Source: Halisarca cf. caerulea
Lineage: Eukaryota; Porifera; Demospongiae; Chondrillida; Halisarcidae
Direction of reading: 5' to 3'
Length of the DNA stretch: 17,500 bases
NCBI GenBank assembly: GCA_963170055.1
Contig: CAUJGJ010000189.1
Span: 773,201 to 790,700, forward strand
Below, piece by piece: positions 1 through 17,500 of the stretch. The translations under genes were made by a program, and so were the position numbers. Position 1 is the first letter of the stretch, and every line of letters starts with the position of its first letter. The notes under the pieces are model-generated. The model was not told the DNA's origin. It saw only the letters and a list, made by a program, of their open reading frames with translations, and did no database searches.

Positions 1-1
1 G

Positions 2-290
2 CCCTCATATGAATGCCCTTTGTCCCCCTCCCATCACACCCTCATATGAATGCCCTTTGCCCCCTCCAGTCACACCCTCATATGAATGCCCTTTGCCCCC
101 TCCAGTCACACCCTCCTATGAATGCCCTTTGCCCCCTCCAGTCACACCCTCCTATGAATGCCCTTTGCCCCCTCCAGTCACACCCTCCTATGAATGCCCT
201 TTGCCCCCTCCAGTCACACCCTCCTATGAATGCCCTTTGCCCCCTCCAGTCACACCCTCCTATGAATGCCCTTTGCCCCCTCCCGTCACG
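2..290. repeat. 36-bp minisatellite, 8 copies
   Basis: Eight tandem copies start at 2, 39, 75, 111, 147, 183, 219 and 255. The period is 36 bases, except that the first copy has one extra base. Each unit holds ATGAATGCCC followed by a C-rich pyrimidine run ending in CCAG. The first three copies read CTCATATG and the later ones CTCCTATG, so the array has a small sequence gradient. Because 36 is a multiple of three, two frames stay open across the array. With a splice acceptor downstream at 550-551, I read it as intronic rather than coding. Confidence 0.97.
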
Positions 291-549
291 CCCTCACAGG
301 GCAACTGCTACATTAGAGCCTAACTGATGCTCATGCATAGTATTGTATGTATGTATATACTTAACATATACCCTTGTACATACTGATGCTCATTTGTATG
401 TAATGTTGTATGTATGTATGTACACACTTATGTATACCCATGTACTCACTGATGCTCATTTGTATGTAATATTGTATGTATGTACGTATTTGCTCATGTA
501 TGTACCATGTATGTATGCTCTATGTCAGCATTCCTACTATTCCTCCTGT
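291..549 (+). other. Intronic DNA upstream of the dystroglycan exon
   Basis: This is low-complexity TGTATGTA-rich sequence with no supportable gene. A loose repeat starting ACTGATGCTCAT recurs at about 323, 382 and 448, each followed by TATTGTATGTATGTA-like sequence. It ends in a short pyrimidine stretch leading to the splice acceptor. I infer that it is the 3' part of an intron whose 5' exon, carrying the signal peptide and the start of the first domain, lies left of the window. Confidence 0.7.
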
Positions 550-551
550 AG
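538..551 (+). promoter_or_regulatory. 3' splice acceptor of the dystroglycan last exon
   Basis: A pyrimidine-rich run ends in TGTAG just before the exon. The same TAG is an in-frame stop for the downstream reading frame, so that frame cannot continue to the left without splicing. Homology to dystroglycan begins immediately after this AG, which supports it as the real boundary. Confidence 0.85.
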
Positions 552-3500
552 ATCAGTGCCTTGGGAGCAGACTCGCTACCCGACTGGCTAACTTTCGATG
601 ACATCACTTCCACACTGAAGGGAATTCCCCTTCCTGGAGCTGAGCGAACTTGGTTGCTACAGGTCAGAGCTTACAGCTCTGTCAGTTCATACAACGATGA
701 AGACGAATACGCTGACGATGTGCTTCAACTTCAGGTTGTATCACAACAAAAGGGCACCAAATCAGAGAAGCACGCGCTGTCCATGTTTGGAGGAGGTGGA
801 AGTTGGGGTGACAGTCACAAATTGTCCAAAGAAAATGAGAAGAAGGGAAGTAAAGAGAACCATTTAGTCAAGACACGTATTGGAAGTGTGGAATGTCAAA
901 AGAATACGAAAAGACTTTGGGCTAGCTTAATTCCTTCAGTCAAATTTCTTTCTCTGTCTGGTGACAATAGAATTGAGATTTTGAAGAAGGTGGGAGAATT
1001 CTTTGGCATTTCTTCTCATACTCTCTCAGTCATAGGCCCTTTATCTGCAAGAATTGTTCACCAAAGCCGTCCCTCTCAACTCACCGCTGACAACACCTCA
1101 AACGTCATTGCATTTCCTTTCGGGTGTGGGCACTTCGATCCCAAATCTGACAACACTGCTTCTGTGATTCGCCAGTTGGATTTATGTCTCCAAAGCTGCC
1201 GATATTCCAGCTCCCACCCCAACACAGCACTGACGATAGCGGAATGGTTCATATCCAGTGAACCTCCTCACAAGGCCACTCAGGAGCATCGAGCCAAACG
1301 AGCTGCCCCTGTTGCCCCTGACAACTCACAACCCGACGTTTTCTTTGTGTTCACCTCAGCTGTGACGGAAGACATCTTCTCAAGTGTTTTCCCCTCATTT
1401 TCATCCACACAGCCGTCCATTGGTGTCGAAACATCTTCAGATACTCGCACCTCTACAACCTCATCGTCCTCAATTGCTCCAGTGACCACAGTTGAATCAT
1501 CCTCTTCTCCTGCGAGTGTTGAACCAACTCCACTCTCGTTCCTTTCTTCTTCAACACTGGCTGGTGTGCAGTCCTCATCAACTCCAATCGTTGAAACTCC
1601 GCGATCCCGGATGGTACCAACATCCATGGCTACGATTGAATTTTCTGATACTTCATCTACAACAAGTATGGGCATGTTTACATTCTCGCCGACATCATCA
1701 TTTGAACCGGATTCCTCATCAGATGAAGAAGAATCATCCGAGTCCACTTTGCTTATTATCACATCGTCCTTCGAGATCCCACCCACACGCGTTGTGCCTA
1801 CAAGTGCTATCACAGCCCAGGTAGAGTCATCCATGTTCTCATCTCTTTCATCAACCTTTATGATCTTTATGATGTCAGATGTGGAAGAAACATCTTCGTC
1901 AGTCGAAGATATGCAGACATCTGAAAGCACCTCTATTGAAGAGACACCTGTGTTTTCTTCATCTGATTTCTTTGCCTCTTCATCAATGCTAACAGGAATT
2001 TTTGTCTCGTCTCAAGTGTTTGTTCCTGAGTTTCCTTCCCTCACATCATCAAGTGTGGCAGCTACTAGTGTGGATGAAACCTCTCGCTTTTTTCTCTCTG
2101 ATACACTGACTCCCGAACCAACACCAACTCTGTCAAGCGTGGCTGTGTCTGAATCAAGCATTGAAAGTGGCATATCGGACTCTATTGAGCCCACTTTGAC
2201 ATCAGAAGCATTGCTAGCGACAACACCAATGACAGAAATATCATCCATCGATCAAATGCTAACATCTCTTGTTGAAGACACTCCTTCAGTCAGTCTACCC
2301 ACCTCTGTTGTCTCATCTGTTGTGACTGTTTCTTCTTCGATTGTATCAATCTCCTTTGAAGACACTCCCACACTTGATCTTAGTACTCTTCTTGCATCCT
2401 CTCAAACTCCTTCTACATCAGTTGTTGTTACCCCCGCTGTTTCTACTTTAGTCGAGGAAACTCCTTCTCCAGGTGTCACTACCACTTTAGTGTTGTCAGG
2501 AGACATTTCAACCTCCACATTTGTGTCAGCTACTCCCGAGCCAACTCGTTCACTTGTTCCCGCCACCTCAACAGTGTTATTTGTTGAAGAGAGTTCTTCA
2601 GTGTTTGTGCCCGTCTCTCGCGAGCAAACAACTGTTACATTATTTGAACCAACCACTACAGTTGTAACATCAGTTGAATCTCTGTCTACCCCTGTACCAT
2701 CTATCTCGGTTGAAGACACACCTTCACTTAGTGTATTTTCTATGCTTTCATCACTAGACATTGTACCTACAATAGATTCTTCAACACCATTTGAAGTCAC
2801 ACCCTCATTCAGTGCGTCTCCTTCAGTGCCATCATCTCCTGAAACTGTACCTATGGTAGATTCTTCAACACCGTTTGAGCTATCTCCTTCTTTCACCTCA
2901 ACTAGTGCATTCTCCTCCGAAACACCTGTGATATCTTCTTCGGTAACATCTGTGTTGGCTACAGATACAACTCCTTCAATTTCCTCTGTAGAAACATCTT
3001 CAACAGAGACGAGTGACGCTGTATCAGAAACTCCTTTACCACCCACAACTTTTGTTTTGTCGGTACCAGCATCATCTTCGTCAACAATCATTGAGGAAAC
3101 GCCATCTTTCACAGCTGTCACCTCTATTCTCTCAACTTCTGTACCCCTTCCCTCAACTCCTGTCGTGTCTTCACCATTGGTGGAACCACCCGAGACCACT
3201 CCTGTTTCTTTCTCAACTGTTCAATCAGTATTCAGTGAAACTGAATCGTCCACAGTTTTATTTTCACCTTCAATCTCCTCCGTCTTGTCTGTGACTATAC
3301 CAGATGAACCGACTCTCGTTGTTACTCCCTCAAGCACCACTTTGGCAACTACAGAGTTTTTCCCTACATCGGTACTCACTACTGTTCAGTCTTTGTCATC
3401 ATCTCCGGAGATTCTCTCCCCAGTATCTTCTGATTCAGTTACACCTTCTAGTATGGAAGTTGGGATGACATCATCTTCTCAATTTGCGGAGACCACAAGT

Positions 3501-4856
3501 TCACCATTCTCGGTCCCTCCCTCATTAACATCTTTGTCCTCCTTTGAATCTGTTTCCTTCAGTAGTTTTGTCTTCCCAACCACAACTTCAGCTTCCATTT
3601 CAGTTGTTGATAGTGTCATTTCAACAACAATTGCGTCATCGTCCATTTTTGAGGCACCTTCTTCTTCACTGATATCACTGTTTTCACCTCCACCACCCAC
3701 TCCCACAATCTCACCTACTCCGCCCCCACCTCCAAATGCCCCGCCCATTCTGGTGAACCCCATTGGACTGGTGAACATTCAAGAAGGACAAGCATTTGTA
3801 TTCAATATACCCGAAAACACGTTTAGTGATCGTGAAGATGGGCTGACCAGCAACTTGACTCTTAGCTTGGTAAACGATGAGGGGACTAGAGACTTCACGT
3901 GGGTTGAGCTGAAAAGACTACAACTTCAAGGAGTAGCATTTTTCCCTGTAACTGACATAACTGTTGTAACTGAGTTTGTGTTTGTTCTGTTGGCAGTTGA
4001 CAGTGGTGGAGAATACACATGGGATTTTGTAACCTTCCAGGTCACTCCAACTGAGAATCCGGGTTTCAATCTCACCATCACAGTTGAAGGTGATTTTGCC
4101 ACTTTCCAGCGCAATCTGTCACGTCAGATAGAGCTAGCAGGGCTCCTATCAACAGCCCACAATTTACCACTGCGTGACATCATTTTCATTACCTATGCCG
4201 AAGGTAGCATCATACTGACCTACTCTAGCCCTTCTGTGAGCAGTTTTGACTGCGTTGCTCAGAGCAAGTGGGTCACTACTGTTGCCACCATCAATCCAGA
4301 CGGCACGTACAGCTACACCGATTCGTTTAGAATGATTTTTGGGGGAATTTTCGTGCTTGTAGGAAATCCTGTGTACTCTGGACGCTGCAAAGATGATCCT
4401 ACATTCGGAACAACTCCCCCGCCTACAGGAGAATTGGACACAACTGCAGCCAGTGATAAGGACATAGTGCTGTTTTTGGCTATCATGATTCCGGGAATAG
4501 TGCTTGGGTTGCTGGTTGTCATAGTAACAGTACTTGCACTTGTGCGGTACAGAGCACGGAGAGGTGAGAGGAGATATCTTTTGGAGAAGAGAACATTCAG
4601 AAACAGGAGGCCTGTTGTCTTTTCAGACGAATTGGAACCTCGACCACGAAACCGACAAAATCACCCTCGACTCCTAGAGGACGAAGGACCCCCAGGATCA
4701 ATACACTCACATGTTCCAGACACTCTTCCACCATCAGCAGATCCCGAAGAAAGGAGACTGCTAATCCCTCCACCAGCCTATCAGGAGCTTCCTGATGAAT
4801 ACTTCTCCAAATATGACGATTATGAATTTGATTTAGAATTGGAAGACCACACTTAA
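552..4856 (+). CDS. DAG1: Dystroglycan, large terminal exon (5'-partial)
   Basis: The exon encodes 1434 residues and lacks the N-terminus. Dystroglycan is a cell-surface matrix receptor: extracellular alpha binds laminin-type LG domains through O-mannosyl glycans, and membrane-spanning beta binds dystrophin/utrophin. In order I see: the end of the N-terminal Ig/cadherin-like domain (LPDWLTFDD, residues ~1-65); a basic Ser/Lys linker; the second N-terminal domain (~105-240); a furin-type RAKR at 247-250; a mucin-like Ser/Thr/Pro region (~251-1060); a cadherin-like domain with NIPENTFSDREDG (~1065-1170); and a SEA-like domain (~1175-1285) with the Gly1218-Ser1219 maturation site and two later cysteines (SFDC, SGRC). 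A hydrophobic helix lies at 4461-4544. The cytoplasmic part holds PVVFSDELE, a signature of vertebrate beta-dystroglycan, then PPAY (PPxY) and an acidic, Tyr-rich tail. The domain order, the proprotein site and the juxtamembrane motif all match vertebrate dystroglycan from memory. Odd points are the roughly 800-residue mucin region and the tail beyond PPxY. A 'TTG' at 561 is not a start codon; the exon begins by splicing at 552. Confidence 0.93.
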   Translation: MSALGADSLPDWLTFDDITSTLKGIPLPGAERTWLLQVRAYSSVSSYNDEDEYADDVLQLQVVSQQKGTKSEKHALSMFGGGGSWGDSHKLSKENEKKGSKENHLVKTRIGSVECQKNTKRLWASLIPSVKFLSLSGDNRIEILKKVGEFFGISSHTLSVIGPLSARIVHQSRPSQLTADNTSNVIAFPFGCGHFDPKSDNTASVIRQLDLCLQSCRYSSSHPNTALTIAEWFISSEPPHKATQEHRAKRAAPVAPDNSQPDVFFVFTSAVTEDIFSSVFPSFSSTQPSIGVETSSDTRTSTTSSSSIAPVTTVESSSSPASVEPTPLSFLSSSTLAGVQSSSTPIVETPRSRMVPTSMATIEFSDTSSTTSMGMFTFSPTSSFEPDSSSDEEESSESTLLIITSSFEIPPTRVVPTSAITAQVESSMFSSLSSTFMIFMMSDVEETSSSVEDMQTSESTSIEETPVFSSSDFFASSSMLTGIFVSSQVFVPEFPSLTSSSVAATSVDETSRFFLSDTLTPEPTPTLSSVAVSESSIESGISDSIEPTLTSEALLATTPMTEISSIDQMLTSLVEDTPSVSLPTSVVSSVVTVSSSIVSISFEDTPTLDLSTLLASSQTPSTSVVVTPAVSTLVEETPSPGVTTTLVLSGDISTSTFVSATPEPTRSLVPATSTVLFVEESSSVFVPVSREQTTVTLFEPTTTVVTSVESLSTPVPSISVEDTPSLSVFSMLSSLDIVPTIDSSTPFEVTPSFSASPSVPSSPETVPMVDSSTPFELSPSFTSTSAFSSETPVISSSVTSVLATDTTPSISSVETSSTETSDAVSETPLPPTTFVLSVPASSSSTIIEETPSFTAVTSILSTSVPLPSTPVVSSPLVEPPETTPVSFSTVQSVFSETESSTVLFSPSISSVLSVTIPDEPTLVVTPSSTTLATTEFFPTSVLTTVQSLSSSPEILSPVSSDSVTPSSMEVGMTSSSQFAETTSSPFSVPPSLTSLSSFESVSFSSFVFPTTTSASISVVDSVISTTIASSSIFEAPSSSLISLFSPPPPTPTISPTPPPPPNAPPILVNPIGLVNIQEGQAFVFNIPENTFSDREDGLTSNLTLSLVNDEGTRDFTWVELKRLQLQGVAFFPVTDITVVTEFVFVLLAVDSGGEYTWDFVTFQVTPTENPGFNLTITVEGDFATFQRNLSRQIELAGLLSTAHNLPLRDIIFITYAEGSIILTYSSPSVSSFDCVAQSKWVTTVATINPDGTYSYTDSFRMIFGGIFVLVGNPVYSGRCKDDPTFGTTPPPTGELDTTAASDKDIVLFLAIMIPGIVLGLLVVIVTVLALVRYRARRGERRYLLEKRTFRNRRPVVFSDELEPRPRNRQNHPRLLEDEGPPGSIHSHVPDTLPPSADPEERRLLIPPPAYQELPDEYFSKYDDYEFDLELEDHT
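1302..3735 (+). repeat. Mucin-like Ser/Thr/Pro region of dystroglycan with degenerate ETPS motifs
   Basis: About 810 residues are dominated by Ser, Thr, Pro and Val, with short acidic motifs (EETPS, VEDTPS, FEVTPS, VEETPS) recurring every 20-40 residues. It ends in a Pro-rich hinge (PPPPTPTISPTPPPPP). In dystroglycan this is the stretched, heavily O-glycosylated spacer between the two globular halves of alpha. The region is several times longer than the human one as I remember it. The complementary strand also stays open over long stretches, which is a composition effect and not a gene. Confidence 0.85.
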
Positions 4857-4901
4857 TTATTATTTGTATTGTTTGTAATAGTTTTTATTCCATTGTAACC
4901 A

Positions 4902-4907
4902 AATATA
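4902..4907 (+). terminator. Possible variant poly(A) signal AATATA for dystroglycan
   Basis: No AATAAA or ATTAAA is visible in the first ~250 bases after the stop codon. AATATA, a known weak variant, lies 46 bases past the stop. A T-rich and then TGTGTG-containing stretch follows at about 4930-4960. This is compatible with a cleavage region but is weak evidence. Confidence 0.3.
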
Positions 4908-6409
4908 TTTGTATTCTCTATACTATATATGCATGTATATATTGTGTGTAAAGTATTTCCTGTTTTGCGTACTTTGTACTGGTCATATTTCACTATTCGT
5001 TCATTCCTTTACACAAGATTATGACGAAATAGTCTCCAAAGGCTGGACCCGGGCTAAATTATCCCTTAAAGGAAAGGGTTTTACTCGAGTGTGACCACAA
5101 ATTATATTCATAGCTCCGTGAACAGCGGCGGTTCTCTAGTGTATTCATTACTTCCGGTGGTATGCTGGTATGAGCACATCTCTTGTCTTCAGATGCACAT
5201 TCTAGTTTTGAGACATTGTTCAATGCGTCCGTAGTCTGTTCTGACATTGAAGTGGAGAAGGATTTGTTGTCCGAAATCAACTAAAGTAGAACACACGTGG
5301 GTTAAAACACAAGTGAGTGTGTTTTGAAAGAGTACAAAAGCTTCAGACATGGTCGCTGCGATGTCTTTCGTTTGCGGTGAACAAGAAATATATCGCACCG
5401 CAAAACGGTTTAGGATGGTCTCGTTGTTTTGCTTATACCTTTAGAACTGCCGTAATTCTTCAAGGAAAGTATAACCAGGTCGGCGATACGAAGAATACAT
5501 GTGACATCTCTGCACTCAAACCTCTTTCCTTGTAGCATGCTAGTTCAATGTATCCGCGAAGCGTGTTTGTACGCGTCTTGTGGACGTGCAAACGGACGCC
5601 GCTTCGATCTCTGCTAAGTACAGCATGCGGCAATGCTCGTTATGTGTTTACATGCAGTTTCCCTCTCTTTGTCATTCCATACTTGTGATAATGTGGACAT
5701 TAGCCGTTTGTGCTCATTTCATTGTAACATGGATTCAAGATAACGAATAGGTCCGGGAGCGACCCGAATGAATCCTGATTGATGGATCAGGTCACAAAAA
5801 CCTTAGCTAATTATAGACGGCTGATCAATGATGTATTTAAGTGTATTTGTTATGCGCAACTTGTACATGTGGAAGTGTGCCGGTGTTGCGTGTCTCTGTG
5901 CGTATGTTTTCGATATTAAAAAGTCGAATGAATATCTTTTACACGTTGAAAATATCACAAGCTGTCTTTGCATCCTCCAACTGTAAACATGTATTCGTTC
6001 GTCTCTTTGCTCGGTGCAAAAATCACTTTGATGTGAATTCGTTGCTCGTACAACCGGAGCGTACACAGCACTGCCATTGCGGTTTGAGGTAGAAATGCGT
6101 TTGTTAGTCGGTTTTTGTCGTTTTCTGCGTGCCCGATTTCAATTATGGGCTGTCACCGCAGCCAGACATAGTGGCGCGTGATGTGTACATAACAAAGCCC
6201 AAATATGGTGATGTTATTGTAGGTCGTGCCCGTACACATCCTTTCACTGCCTTATGCTCTCTTGCATGATTCACTCAAGCCAATGACACAGCTCATGCGA
6301 ATTTCGCACATTGTACCTGAAAATTGGACATGTTTCATGTGTAAATGAACAAGTGGTTTACAAATGAGTCATTTATACACACAACAACAAGTTCTGCTTT
6401 AGGGTTATT

Positions 6410-6434
6410 GTTTCAATTTTTTCTTTCAATGTAG
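6410..6434 (+). promoter_or_regulatory. Probable 3' splice acceptor of a 5'-UTR intron
   Basis: A T-rich tract followed by CAATGTAG and G lies 36 bases before the start codon at 6470. It has the form of a splice acceptor, which would place a noncoding first exon and the promoter upstream, somewhere in 5100-6400. I cannot identify that exon or its donor. Confidence 0.45.
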
Positions 6435-6469
6435 GAGCAGACACTGTGCGTGTAATGTACTAAACAGAA

Positions 6470-17121
<10,652 letters not shown>

Positions 17122-17500
17122 GTGAGTTTTGCTCAAGTAGAATTGTTCACTAAACACATACGTACATACTAGCCTAGTACATGTGTGTGTCTGTACCTAG
17201 TACATGTGTGTGTCTGTACCTAGTACATGTGTGTGTCTGTACCTAGTACATGTGTGTGTCTGTACCTAGTACAAGTGTGTGTCTGTATCTAGTACATGTG
17301 TGTGTCTGTACCTAGTACATGTGTGTGTCTGTACCTAGTACATGTGTGTGTCTGTACCTAGTACATGTGTGTGTCTGTACCTAGTACATGTGTGTGTCTG
17401 TACCTAGTACATGTGTGTGTCTGTACCTAGTACATGTGTGTGTCTGTACCTAGTTTAGTGCTTGCGTACTTGTGTGCCAATGCATGGGCTTTATCTGTTT
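17122..17500 (+). other. Start of intron 15, running off the window
   Basis: It begins at a GTGAGT donor and contains the 23-bp minisatellite. No exon is seen before the window ends. Confidence 0.75.
17173..17454. repeat. 23-bp minisatellite, 12 copies
   Basis: Twelve tandem units of CCTAGTACATGTGTGTGTCT plus GTA run from 17173 to 17448, followed by a six-base partial copy. Only two or three substitutions are visible across the array, so it is young or homogenised. Confidence 0.97.

Larger units (their letters stand above)
4857..6434. other. Dystroglycan 3' UTR and intergenic region
   Basis: I see no gene, tandem repeat or RNA gene that I can support here. The first ~150 bases are AT-rich and probably 3' UTR. 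From about 5100 to 6250 the sequence is more complex and has more CpG than the surrounding DNA (for example around 5550-5640). It probably includes the promoter, and perhaps a noncoding first exon, of the downstream gene. Open frames here are short and show no recognisable protein. Confidence 0.6.

Noticed and set aside
561..563. TTG at 561 as a start codon for the dystroglycan frame
   Set aside because: In a eukaryotic spliced gene this is internal. The homology begins at 552 right after a splice acceptor, and no signal peptide follows.
1280..1930. Long open frame on the minus strand opposite the mucin region, with others at 2012-2248 and 2402-3199
   Set aside because: The composition is a mirror of the Ser/Thr/Pro coding strand (acidic and Ser-rich), with no domain or start context. 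It is a shadow of dystroglycan.
4250..4400. Reading the SEA-like part of the first gene as a generic cadherin or mucin protein rather than dystroglycan
   Set aside because: The Gly-Ser site, paired cysteines, PVVFSDELE and N-terminal LPDWLTFDD together fit dystroglycan specifically.
5300..5535. Possible small gene in the intergenic region
   Set aside because: Short open frames on both strands have no recognisable motif, splice structure or codon bias.
17173..17454. CRISPR-like array
   Set aside because: The 23-bp units are contiguous, with no unique spacers, and lie in a eukaryotic intron. This is a minisatellite.

Overview
This window is animal nuclear DNA. The evidence is spliced genes with GT...AG introns, a large metazoan-specific adhesion receptor, long (TG)n/(CA)n tracts in most introns, minisatellites, and short non-autonomous transposon copies. 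Introns are mostly short (about 150-700 bases). The two genes sit about 1.6 kb apart on the same strand. Both of these fit a compact early-branching animal genome. A sponge is my best guess, at low confidence, because no marker gene settles the species.

Positions 1-551 are intron: an eight-copy 36-bp minisatellite, then TGTATGTA-rich DNA ending in a strong splice acceptor. Positions 552-4856 are the large terminal coding exon of a dystroglycan gene. In order it encodes the end of the N-terminal Ig/cadherin-like domain, the second N-terminal domain, a furin-type site, a roughly 800-residue Ser/Thr/Pro mucin-like region, a dystroglycan-type cadherin-like domain, a SEA-like alpha/beta maturation domain with Gly-Ser, a transmembrane helix, and a cytoplasmic tail with a PPxY motif. 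Positions 4857-6434 hold its 3' UTR and an intergenic stretch with no gene I can support.

Positions 6470-17121 hold one + strand gene that I assembled as 15 coding exons. All intron phases agree, giving 1089 residues, and the gene runs off the right edge. It starts with a short N-terminus, a single C4 zinc-ribbon half, and a very Gln-rich exon. Three tandem copies of a domain that reads like the Ski/Sno/Dachshund (SDS, DACHbox) fold follow, separated by Ser/Pro-rich and acidic linkers. Two double zinc ribbons with identical cysteine spacing end the visible part. I know of no described protein with three SDS-like domains plus zinc ribbons. This is the strongest novelty candidate in the window, probably a nuclear DNA-binding or transcription cofactor.

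The introns of this gene have their own pattern. Six of fifteen donors read GTGTGT, five of them running straight into TG-rich repeats, and several others begin TATG/TACG repeats, so simple repeats abut the donor. Intron 10 carries a 242-bp Harbinger-like MITE with TTA target duplications. Intron 12 carries a hairpin-headed repeat family, and intron 15 a 12-copy 23-bp minisatellite. The two genes show no sign of acting in one pathway and appear to be ordinary neighbours.
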